A stretch of 64,000 nt of DNA, taken from positions 263,954-327,953 of the forward strand of contig NZ_DGUZ01000009.1 of assembly GCF_002394865.1 (NCBI RefSeq), read 5' to 3'. The notes beneath the pieces are model-generated. The model was not told the origin of the DNA and did not search any database. It saw only the letters and a list, made by a program, of their open reading frames with translations. The translations under genes and the position numbers were made by a program. This DNA is from Fibrobacter sp. UBA4297. Its GTDB lineage: Bacteria > Fibrobacterota > Fibrobacteria > Fibrobacterales > Fibrobacteraceae. Within the stretch, counting starts at the first letter, position 1; each line of letters begins with the position of its first letter. This document shows, one piece after another, positions 50,763 to 58,181 of the stretch.

Positions 50763-50882
50763 TCTATACTCCTTTCCTTCCATATACCCAACTTTTTTAT
50801 TGAAACAATTTAGCAAAATTTCTATCTTTGACGTTAGTCAGTTCGAGACCCATCCTGACTTTAAACAAAACTAGGAGATTTT

Positions 50883-51536
50883 ATGAAAGACGCACTGCTG
50901 GTCTTGTCCGGTGGAATGGACAGTGTGACCTTGCTCTACGACCGCGCTGCGGATATTGCGCTTGCCGTTTCATTTGATTACGGCAGCAACCACAACGACA
51001 AAGAAATTCCTTTTGCGCGCATGCATTGCGAAAAGCTCGGGATTCCGCACATTACGATTCCGCTCAAGTTCATGCACGATTATTTTACATCGTCGCTCCT
51101 TTCGGGTGCAGACGCTATCCCAGAAGGGACTTACGCCGACGAGAACATGAAATCGACGGTGGTGCCGTTCCGCAATGGCATTATGCTTTCTGTGGCGGCA
51201 GGGCTTGCCGAAAGCCGTGACCTCAAGCGCGTGATGATGGCGAACCACTTTGGCGACCATGCGATTTACCCGGACTGCCGCGAAGAATTCGTGAAGAACA
51301 TGTCGGCAGCGATTTCAGCGGGTACATACGCAAACATCACAATTGATGCTCCGTACACGAACATTTCCAAGGCGGATATCGCTCGCAAGGGTAAGGCTCT
51401 TGGCTTGGATTACAGCGAAACTTGGTCTTGCTACAAGGGCGGCCGTGTCCATTGCGGCAAGTGCGCAACTTGCCTAGAACGCAAGGCAGCTCTCGCCGAA
51501 GCTGGCATCAACGACACAACGGAATACGAGGCGTAA
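50883..51536 (+). CDS. queC: 7-cyano-7-deazaguanine synthase
   Basis: 217 aa. ATP-dependent conversion of 7-carboxy-7-deazaguanine to preQ0 in queuosine synthesis. PP-loop VLSGGMDSVTLLY at 7-19; zinc site Cys pattern CYKGGRVHCGKCATC near the C-terminus; FRNGIMLSVAAGLAE is typical. Start preceded by ACTAGGAGATTTT. First gene of the operon queC-queD-queE, all within 1.7 kb and closely spaced. Confidence 0.94.
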   Translation: MKDALLVLSGGMDSVTLLYDRAADIALAVSFDYGSNHNDKEIPFARMHCEKLGIPHITIPLKFMHDYFTSSLLSGADAIPEGTYADENMKSTVVPFRNGIMLSVAAGLAESRDLKRVMMANHFGDHAIYPDCREEFVKNMSAAISAGTYANITIDAPYTNISKADIARKGKALGLDYSETWSCYKGGRVHCGKCATCLERKAALAEAGINDTTEYEA

Positions 51537-51537
51537 T

Positions 51538-51867
51538 ATGTACAGAGTTATCAAGCGTATTGAGATTTCTGGGGCTCACAAGCTCTCGCTCCCGTACGAA
51601 AGCAAGTGCCGCGGTCTGCATGGCCACAACTGGATTATCACGGTGTTCTGCCAGTCCGAAACGCTCGACGAAAACGGAATGGTGGTCGATTTTTCGCACA
51701 TCAAGGAAATTGTGAAGGGTAAGCTCGATCACAAGTTCTTAAACGATGTGGTGGACTTTAATCCGACGGCGGAGAACATGGCTCGCTGGATTTGCGAACA
51801 GGTGCCGCACTGCTACAAGGTGCAGGTCCAGGAAAGCGAAGGCAATACCGTCGAGTACGAAGTGTAA
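51538..51867 (+). CDS. queD: 6-carboxy-5,6,7,8-tetrahydropterin synthase
   Basis: 109 aa. Makes 6-carboxytetrahydropterin from dihydroneopterin triphosphate, the first committed queuosine step. Zinc-binding His residues in SGAHKLS and LHGHNW; catalytic Cys in ESKCRGLHGH; later DHKFLND with the catalytic Asp-His and PTAENMARWI. Ends QESEGNTVEYEV. The ATG is one base after the queC stop. Confidence 0.93.
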   Translation: MYRVIKRIEISGAHKLSLPYESKCRGLHGHNWIITVFCQSETLDENGMVVDFSHIKEIVKGKLDHKFLNDVVDFNPTAENMARWICEQVPHCYKVQVQESEGNTVEYEV

Positions 51868-51881
51868 GGGTGCGGGCTCTT

Positions 51882-52556
51882 ATGAAAGTTTGTGAAATTT
51901 TTAAGAGTATCGAGGGTGAAGGGATTCGCATGGGGCTGGCGGCGGTGTTTGTGCGTCTGCACGGCTGCAACTTGCGCTGTAGCTATTGCGATTCGATGTA
52001 TGCAGTCGAAGGTCCCGACTTTAAGCAGATGAGCGTGGGGGAGGTCCTTGCGGCGGTTGAAGCGTATCACAACGAATCCGGCGTCAAGTGCATTACGCTC
52101 ACGGGTGGCGAACCGCTGATTCACGAAGGCGTGGGCGAGCTGCTTACCGCATTCTGTGACGGTGGCTTTGAAGTCAACATCGAAACGAACGGCACGGTTC
52201 CTTGCAAATGGCGGTTGCCAGGGCTCTTCTACACGATGGACTGGAAGTGCAAAAGCAGTGGCATGTCGGCCCGAATGAAGATGGAAAATATCATTTCACT
52301 CGGCAAAAATGACGTGCTCAAGTTCGTTGTCGGGAGTGTAGAAGATTTGTTGGAAGCGGAAGGCGTTGTCGCGCGACTCTCGCTAACATCTCCAGATAAT
52401 ATGCCGCACATCTTTATTTCGCCGGTATGGGGCGAACTCACCAACGAGCAAATTGTCAATTGGATGGTGAGTAGCAAGGTCATGACGCAAAACAACGCTC
52501 GGTTCCAAGTGCAACTTCACAAAATCGTGTGGGACCCCGACATGCGCGGGGTGTAA
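51882..52556 (+). CDS. queE: 7-carboxy-7-deazaguanine synthase
   Basis: 224 aa from the ATG at 51882, 14 nt after the queD stop; a longer frame overlaps queD and is not used. Radical SAM enzyme converting carboxytetrahydropterin to 7-carboxy-7-deazaguanine. IFKSIEGEGIRMG at the N-terminus, the cluster motif CNLRCSYC (C-x3-C-x2-C), and TLTGGEPLIHEGV for SAM binding. Completes GTP-derived synthesis up to preQ0 together with queC and queD; queF, tgt and queA are not in the window. Confidence 0.93.
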   Translation: MKVCEIFKSIEGEGIRMGLAAVFVRLHGCNLRCSYCDSMYAVEGPDFKQMSVGEVLAAVEAYHNESGVKCITLTGGEPLIHEGVGELLTAFCDGGFEVNIETNGTVPCKWRLPGLFYTMDWKCKSSGMSARMKMENIISLGKNDVLKFVVGSVEDLLEAEGVVARLSLTSPDNMPHIFISPVWGELTNEQIVNWMVSSKVMTQNNARFQVQLHKIVWDPDMRGV

Positions 52557-52582
52557 TGCGGACGCTTCTCGCAAAGAGTTTG

Positions 52583-53641
52583 TTAGTCCAAATACACAAC
52601 TTCGCCGATAAGCGGCATGAGCAAAGGCTTGCCAGATTCCTGGGCGGCCTTTTTCGCATTTTCGAGAGGCTCGTAATACGGATGCTTGCTCAGGCAGAAC
52701 TTGGAATGGTGAACTGTCAAATAACGCTTCGCGCCTAGCTCAAGCATTTCACGACCCAAGTATTGCGGCATCGTATGGATTTGTGCCCAGTCTGGGTTGT
52801 ATTGCCCGTTTTCAAGAATCCCTAAATCAATATTCGGGAAATTAGCCTTGATTTTCGAGAAGTGCGAACCGTAGCCGCCGTCGCCGCCAATCCAAATCGT
52901 GCGCTTGGGCGATTCATAGACGAATGATGCCCAGAACGTCTTGTTCTTGTGCAAATCGCGGCCCGAAAAATGCCTTGCGGGCGTTGCCGTAATGCGGGTG
53001 CTGTCGCCAAGCTGCGCGTTTTCCCACCAGTCGAGCTCAATAAGTTTGCTCACGGGGTAGTGCCAATATTCCAGATGCGAGCCTACGCCAAGTGCGGTTA
53101 CGACCTTCTTGACGCGCGGTTCCAACTCCGTGACAGTTTCGTAATCCAAGTGATCCCAATGGTCGTGAGTAATAACCAGGTAATCGATATCCGGCATGTC
53201 GGCAGGCTTGTAAATGTCCGTGCCCTTGAACATCTTATTCGCGAACTTGACGGGGGAGCCCTTGTAAAACACCGGGTCCACCAAAATTTTCTTGCCCGAG
53301 AGGTTCAAAAGGTACGAAGAATGCCCGAACCAAACAATCCAATCTTTGTCGTTGGGGAGTTTTCTCAAATCCGTCTTGATTGCGTGCAAAGCAGTGTCGG
53401 GGACGGTGTTCTTCTTGCTGTTGAACATGAATTCGCGCCAGACGGTGAGCGTGCTCTTGTTGCCTGTCATGAATTCCGTTTCTTCGTCGTTCACGAATTG
53501 CTTGCCATCGTAATGCGGAGACTTTTTGACGCGTTCCAGGCGCTTGCCTTGCGGGAGCTTGCCAAAGCTGTCTTGACTTAAAAACAGGACGCCGGCATCG
53601 CCCAAAATGAAAAGGACTGTTAAAATAATCGTTGTAATCAT
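52583..53641 (-). CDS. MBL-fold metal-dependent hydrolase, membrane-anchored
   Basis: 352 aa. N-terminal hydrophobic segment ITTIILTVLFILGDAGVLFL (2-21) is a signal anchor. The metallo-beta-lactamase fold follows: IVWFGHSSYLLNLSGKKIL, DPVF, VITHDHWDHLDYET (HxHxDH), ATPARHFSGRD, and WIGGDGGYGSHF. It resembles the RomA/NAPE-PLD-like branch (UlaG relatives); the natural substrate is unknown. TATATT is 11 nt before the ATG on the minus strand. It converges with queE, the two stops being 26 nt apart. Confidence 0.87.
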   Translation of the reverse strand: MITTIILTVLFILGDAGVLFLSQDSFGKLPQGKRLERVKKSPHYDGKQFVNDEETEFMTGNKSTLTVWREFMFNSKKNTVPDTALHAIKTDLRKLPNDKDWIVWFGHSSYLLNLSGKKILVDPVFYKGSPVKFANKMFKGTDIYKPADMPDIDYLVITHDHWDHLDYETVTELEPRVKKVVTALGVGSHLEYWHYPVSKLIELDWWENAQLGDSTRITATPARHFSGRDLHKNKTFWASFVYESPKRTIWIGGDGGYGSHFSKIKANFPNIDLGILENGQYNPDWAQIHTMPQYLGREMLELGAKRYLTVHHSKFCLSKHPYYEPLENAKKAAQESGKPLLMPLIGEVVYLD

Positions 53642-53742
53642 AACTAGGCTTTAATATATAATTGTTTTTTGCTAAAAAATCTATCCAGATGTGCAGGCCT
53701 GAAATTTCTTTCGTCTTTGACCTCTCGTCTAGCGTCAAACTA

Positions 53743-53772
53743 TTGACCAACACCCATTTTTTTTGCTATCTT
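53743..53772 (+). promoter_or_regulatory. Promoter of pckG
   Basis: TTGACC (53743-53748), 18 nt, TATCTT (53767-53772). About 50 nt of leader follow, ending CAATAGGAGCTCATA before the ATG. A normal leadered promoter for comparison with the leaderless-type ones. Confidence 0.6.
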
Positions 53773-53827
53773 GTAGCACGTTCGAAATATCTCGAAATCT
53801 AACACGTTAAACCAATAGGAGCTCATA

Positions 53828-55690
53828 ATGAGTCTTACTCTTAACGATATCAAGCACCCGAGAATCAGTACTTGGGTGAATGAAATGATTGCCATGTGCG
53901 AACCGGACAACGTGGTCGTTGTTGACGGTACCCAGGAAGAATATGATGCCCTCATGCAGAAGTGCGTCAAGGCTGGCCTCGCAACGAAGCTTGCCAAGAA
54001 GGAAAACTGCTACTTGTTCCGTTCTCTTCCGTCTGACGTGGCTCGCGTCGAATCCCGTACGTTCATCTCTTCTGTCAAGGAAGAAGATGCAGGTCCGACC
54101 AACCACTGGATCGACCCGTCTGAACTCAAGCAGACGATGCGTAAGCTCTACAAGGGTTGTATGCACGGCCGTACCATGTACGTGATCCCGTTCTGCATGG
54201 GCCCGCTCGGCTCCCCGATCTCCAAGAACGGTATCGAAGTCACTGACTCCGAATACGTCGTTCTCAACATGGACATCATGACTCGCGCTGGCAAGAAGGT
54301 TCTCGATATCTTCAATGCTGACCCGAACGCTGACTTCGTTCCGTGCCTCCACTCCGTTGGTAAGCCGCTCCGCGAATGCGAAAGCGACAACGGCATCTGG
54401 CCGTGCGCTGACGTTGAATACAAGTACATCACGCAGTTCCCGGAAGAACGCCTCATTTGGTCCTACGGTTCCGGTTACGGTGGAAACGCCCTCCTTGGCA
54501 AGAAGTGCTTTGCTCTCCGCATTGCTACCGTTCTCGCTCGCGACGAAGGCTGGCTCGCTGAACACATGCTCATCCTCAAGCTCACCAACCCGAAGGGCGA
54601 AGTCAAGTACGTGACTGGCGCATTCCCGTCTGCTTGCGGTAAGACGAACCTCGCCATGCTCATCCCGACTATCCCGGGCTGGAAGGTCGAAACCATCGGT
54701 GACGACATTGCATGGATGAAGTTTGGCAAGGATGGCCGTCTCTATGCTATCAACCCGGAAGCTGGCTTCTTCGGCGTTGCCCCGGGTACTTCTGCAGAAT
54801 CCAACAAGAACGCTCTTGTTTCTGCTGAAAAGAACACGATCTACACGAACTGCGCTCTCACTGAAGACGGCGACGTGTGGTGGGAAGGCATCGGCTACCC
54901 GGCTAAGGGCAAGCTCGTTGACTGGAAGGGCAAGACCCGTGACGCTCTCCCGAAGGACAAGGCTCCTAAGGGCGAAGAAATGGCTCACCCGAATGCTCGC
55001 TTCACCGCTCCGGCTAAGCAGTGCCCGTGCATTGCTAAGGAATGGGAAGATCCGGCAGGCGTGCCTATCTCTGCAATCCTCTTCGGTGGCCGTCGTCCGT
55101 CCACCATTCCTCTGGTTCACCAGTCCCTGAGCTGGAACCACGGCGTGTTCCTCGGCTCCATCGTCGGTTCCGAAATCACCGCTGCTTCCACCATCGATGC
55201 ATCTCAGGTCGGTAAGATTCGTCGCGACCCGTTCGCAATCCTCCCGTTCTGCGGCTACAACATGGGCGACTACTTCAAGCACTGGATCGAAATCGGTCAG
55301 AAGTCCACTGAAGACAAGCTTCCGAAGATCTTCTACGTGAACTGGTTCCGCAAGGATGCCAACAACGAAAAGCTTCCGGGTGGCTTCATGTGGCCGGGTT
55401 ACGGCGACAACAGCCGCGTGCTCGCTTGGATCTTCGATCGCTGCAACGGTGTTGACAACGCTGTCGAAACTCCGATCGGTTACATGCCGAAGGAAGGCGC
55501 CATCAATACTGATGGTCTCGCTGACTACTATAAGGAAACTCTCCCGGAAATCACGAAGGTTGACGTGGAAGGCTGGAAGAAGGAACTCGCCGACGTTAAG
55601 GAAAACCACTATCCGAAGTTCGGCAAGCACCTCCCGAAGGAACTCTCTGAAATCATCGACATGATCCAGGATCGTCTCAATAAGGCTTAA
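53828..55690 (+). CDS. pckG: Phosphoenolpyruvate carboxykinase (GTP)
   Basis: 620 aa. Interconverts oxaloacetate and PEP with GTP/GDP. In Fibrobacter the PEP-to-oxaloacetate direction feeds succinate production (family and organism knowledge). P-loop GAFPSACGKTNLAML with the active Cys, metal-binding/kinase-2 GDDIAWMKFG, NPEAGFFGVAPGT and FGGRRPSTIPLV are all present. Length is normal for the GTP class (~600). Extreme codon bias marks it as highly expressed, which also produces a 607-codon antisense open frame that is not a gene. Confidence 0.97.
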   Translation: MSLTLNDIKHPRISTWVNEMIAMCEPDNVVVVDGTQEEYDALMQKCVKAGLATKLAKKENCYLFRSLPSDVARVESRTFISSVKEEDAGPTNHWIDPSELKQTMRKLYKGCMHGRTMYVIPFCMGPLGSPISKNGIEVTDSEYVVLNMDIMTRAGKKVLDIFNADPNADFVPCLHSVGKPLRECESDNGIWPCADVEYKYITQFPEERLIWSYGSGYGGNALLGKKCFALRIATVLARDEGWLAEHMLILKLTNPKGEVKYVTGAFPSACGKTNLAMLIPTIPGWKVETIGDDIAWMKFGKDGRLYAINPEAGFFGVAPGTSAESNKNALVSAEKNTIYTNCALTEDGDVWWEGIGYPAKGKLVDWKGKTRDALPKDKAPKGEEMAHPNARFTAPAKQCPCIAKEWEDPAGVPISAILFGGRRPSTIPLVHQSLSWNHGVFLGSIVGSEITAASTIDASQVGKIRRDPFAILPFCGYNMGDYFKHWIEIGQKSTEDKLPKIFYVNWFRKDANNEKLPGGFMWPGYGDNSRVLAWIFDRCNGVDNAVETPIGYMPKEGAINTDGLADYYKETLPEITKVDVEGWKKELADVKENHYPKFGKHLPKELSEIIDMIQDRLNKA

Positions 55691-55728
55691 TCAACCTTAT
55701 TTTCCCTAACGGAAATCCTTTAAAAATG

Positions 55729-55758
55729 CCCTTGTGACTTTGTCACAAGGGTGTTTTG
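55729..55758 (+). terminator. Terminator of pckG
   Basis: Perfect stem CCCTTGTGAC / GTCACAAGGG, loop TTT, followed by TGTTTTGTT. Confidence 0.85.
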
Positions 55759-55770
55759 TTGTATTAATGA

Positions 55771-55887
55771 GTCATTCTGAGCGGAGGGCGAAGCCCGTAG
55801 TTGAAGAATCTAGCGATGATGGCGGGATTTTTACGTGTCGTCCTGAGTGACGTACACATTGTCATTCCCGCGAAGGCGGGAATCTCC
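55771..55887. repeat. Three GTCAT-type repeat fragments in a row
   Basis: GTCATTCTGAGCGGAGGGCG with AAGCCCGTAGTTGAAGAATC (55771-55811), GTCGTCCTGAGTGAC (about 55837), and GTCATTCCCGCGAAGGCGGG ending AATCTCC (55861-55887). The last is a perfect hairpin and stops one base short of the next gene's stop codon. Confidence 0.7.
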
Positions 55888-55888
55888 T

Positions 55889-56788
55889 TTATTCAAATTT
55901 TGTCTTTATATTTAATGTATCGCCACGACCATATTGGTCCTTGTAGACAAGTTTCCACGAAATTGTGGTGTCTTTGTAGGCTTGAAGTGAACCGTTAAAT
56001 AGTCTAGAATAAAAGGTTTCTTTTTGTTCAGGCAAAGATATTGCACTACAACGACAAAAATTTGCATTTGGATGTTTGAACATCTTCCATTTAACTTCGG
56101 ATACAACACATTTTTTTCTAAATGAACTATCTTGCTTGATATAGGCTTTATTTCCCTCGTTTGAATCTACTTTCCAAGTGAAGCCTTCTGGAAGCCCAAT
56201 TGCTTCAAAAGTATAGTTTGATTTTAGATTTGCAATTTCAGAACAGGCTTCACCAGACAATTTAGAAAGGCTCTTTTTCATTTGTCTCCTATCTAATTTT
56301 GGAATTTTAGTGACCGGAATGTATTTGATTAGAGCGTTCTTTCCAAAGTTCAGATTTCTATGGGTGGTATCGTAAACCGTGTCTTTGTAATGAATTTTTG
56401 TCATCCAAACTCTAGTTCTAAGGCGATTGCGTGAACAACCGATTCCCCAGCATTCTTGATGATAACATTCAAACGATTTTTTCTTAATTTCGCAATCACT
56501 AGTCCGCCAAATTGTTGTATCCCCTTTATAGTTTAAAACGCGATAAAGATCTACTTTTATGTGAAACGTACTATCAATTATTTTATTGGATGTTTGTTTT
56601 GCTTTTTTTTCTAAATTCAAGAAAATACTATCTTCAACAGTCAATTTCCGTTCTACTTGAATATCATCTGGTAATGCGGAGCTTTTTATCCAAATAGCTA
56701 TGCTACACACGACAAGTCCGAGTGCAATTACCCCAAGGCCGAGCCCAATAATCCATTTTTTGCGTAATTTACTCATTCCAATTTCCAT
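55889..56788 (-). CDS. Exported protein of unknown function, membrane-anchored paralogue
   Basis: 299 aa from the ATG at 56788; an ATG four codons later (56776) is also possible, and the longer frame up to 57019 runs through a repeat and is rejected. After MEIGMSKLRKKW comes one hydrophobic helix IIGLGLGVIALGLVVCSIAIW, so it is anchored in the inner membrane. The soluble part is ~30-40 % similar by eye to the gene at 57105-57995, sharing LNYKGDTT, KDTVYDTT, LNFGKNALIKYIPV, KIPK, GLPEGFTW and WKLVYKDQYGRGDTL near the end, with several Cys in equivalent places. Not recognised as a known family. Confidence 0.72.
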   Translation of the reverse strand: MEIGMSKLRKKWIIGLGLGVIALGLVVCSIAIWIKSSALPDDIQVERKLTVEDSIFLNLEKKAKQTSNKIIDSTFHIKVDLYRVLNYKGDTTIWRTSDCEIKKKSFECYHQECWGIGCSRNRLRTRVWMTKIHYKDTVYDTTHRNLNFGKNALIKYIPVTKIPKLDRRQMKKSLSKLSGEACSEIANLKSNYTFEAIGLPEGFTWKVDSNEGNKAYIKQDSSFRKKCVVSEVKWKMFKHPNANFCRCSAISLPEQKETFYSRLFNGSLQAYKDTTISWKLVYKDQYGRGDTLNIKTKFE

Positions 56789-56929
56789 CGAAAAACTCTC
56801 GACATACAAATTACAAAAAAAAACGTTGTCAATTACGTTTGTATTCCCTATATGCGTCTTTTCTAGGCTTTGTGATACATTTGTTTTCTGTATCAATTCT
56901 TGTGTCGTTTTGGGTTTGTACGAATTTTG

Positions 56930-57077
56930 GGGTCGGCTCAATTCGAGCCGTGGGGTAGTCGCTCGTCCATGACCGAGCCAACAGGCTTGCGCTCGTAGAG
57001 CGCAACGCATAATGTTCAAAGCGGCCTAGAGTTGCGAACTTAAATGCCCTTGCAATGAAAGTCGCAAGGGTGTTTTT
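56930..57077 (+). repeat. GC-rich palindromic stretch and orphan terminator-like hairpin
   Basis: In an AT-rich gap: GGCTCAATTCGAGCC, then CTCGTCCATGACCGAG, then TGCGCTCGTAGAGCGCA, each self-complementary; read on the minus strand the part CTCGGTCATGGACGAGC resembles the repeats at 14268-14308. At 57048-57071 CCCTTGC / GCAAGGG is followed by TGTTTTTG, a plus-strand terminator shape with no plus-strand gene before it. It could end an unseen small RNA, or be a stray copy of the pckG-type terminator. Confidence 0.4.
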
Positions 57078-57104
57078 GTATAAAGTCGTTAATTGAGATT
57101 TAGC

Positions 57105-57995
57105 TTAGTTGGCGTTATATCTGCGGTTTGCATGATAGCCCATAATGCTTGTTCGCAGAGAATCTGTTGCCGATGTATCTGCGATAAACTTTGTTGTTAT
57201 GTCCAATGTATCTCCACGTCCATATTGGTCCGTATATGCAAGTTTCCAAGTGATAGTCGTGTCGCGATATGATTTCATGGATCCATTGAAAAATTGATAG
57301 GTTACCCAATCAACTTTTTCAGGAAGTCTACGGACGACGCTTCTATGATAATCATTATTAGGAGTGTATTGTACATTGGCTGCACCAACACTGCATTTTC
57401 CTGAGCGACTTGTTGCTTCAAAACCAAAGGGGAATAAATCTCTTTTTTCAAATGTAAAACCTTCAGGTAGACCGATGTGTTCAAGGTAATAATTGGAAGT
57501 GAATTCAAAAAATTGAGCGCATGCGTAGCCGTATAGAGTCGATAAAACTTTTTGTACGGTATCCCGATTGAATTTTGGAATTTTTGCAATGGGGATGTAA
57601 TTGACAAGCGCGTTTTCGCCGAAGTTTATGTTCTTGTAAGTGGTATCGTAAATGGTGTCTTTATAGCTAGGACATTTTATACGATTGTTGTTGGCGTCAC
57701 GGCATATCTTTACCGTATAACAGCCTACGCATGTTTCGTGGTAACAGCTAAAACTGGTATCTTTTATGTTGCAATCCGATTCGTCCCATTGCGTTGTATC
57801 GCCCTTAAAATTGAGCGCTCGGTACATCTTCACGTTTTTGTGTAGTGTGCTATCAGCAATCGAAGCGTAATCTTCAAGGGAAATCTCTTTTGCGGGTTCC
57901 GCGCTATGGATTCTGTTTTCGTCATTTGTACATGCAAATAGACTAAATGATAGGCAAATTAATGATATAGACGTGAATTTACAGGATGTCTTCAT
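57105..57995 (-). CDS. Lipoprotein of unknown function, paralogue of the preceding gene's product
   Basis: 296 aa. Residues 1-22 form a lipoprotein signal (SLFACTN). The mature part shares with the protein at 55889-56788 the motifs LNFKGDTTQW, KDTIYDTTYKNINFGENAL, KIPKFNRDTV, GLPEGFTF and WKLAYTDQYGRGDTLDITTKF, plus Cys residues (SCYHETCVGCY). Here the anchor is lipid, in the paralogue a transmembrane helix. The two genes probably arose by duplication and are oriented head to tail, 316 nt apart. No enzyme motif seen. Confidence 0.8.
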   Translation of the reverse strand: MKTSCKFTSISLICLSFSLFACTNDENRIHSAEPAKEISLEDYASIADSTLHKNVKMYRALNFKGDTTQWDESDCNIKDTSFSCYHETCVGCYTVKICRDANNNRIKCPSYKDTIYDTTYKNINFGENALVNYIPIAKIPKFNRDTVQKVLSTLYGYACAQFFEFTSNYYLEHIGLPEGFTFEKRDLFPFGFEATSRSGKCSVGAANVQYTPNNDYHRSVVRRLPEKVDWVTYQFFNGSMKSYRDTTITWKLAYTDQYGRGDTLDITTKFIADTSATDSLRTSIMGYHANRRYNAN

Positions 57996-58128
57996 TTTTA
58001 CTCCAAGTGGAAACTCCTTCTGTAAATAAAAATAGATAAAGTTCGTACGAAAAACAATAATTTGTGTGAACGGATTATAAAGAAATTCAGTAAAAGATGT
58101 TGCTTTCGTTGGTTTTTGTATATAAAAG

Positions 58129-58159
58129 AAAGTGCCGCGGCATCTCGTCGCGACACTTT
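58129..58159 (-). terminator. Terminator of the VWA gene
   Basis: On the minus strand AAAGTG-CGCG / CGCG-CACTTT arms with small mismatches, followed by CTTTTATATA. Confidence 0.55.
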
Positions 58160-58181
58160 GAGTATGTTATTGGTTATGATG

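Noticed and set aside
46581..50791. The FISUMP pair with ATPase as a transposon or integrative element
   Set aside because: No transposase, integrase, terminal inverted repeats or target duplications; the arrangement is explained by segmental duplication plus one inserted gene.
53807..55630. 607-codon open frame antisense to pckG
   Set aside because: It mirrors the strongly biased codon use of pckG (few rare codons give few antisense stops). It has no start region of its own, no Shine-Dalgarno, and its composition (many Arg, Val, His) is not protein-like.
56930..57010. GC-rich stem-loops as a tRNA gene
   Set aside because: No cloverleaf: no T-loop GTTCGANTC, no acceptor pairing at the right distance and no CCA.
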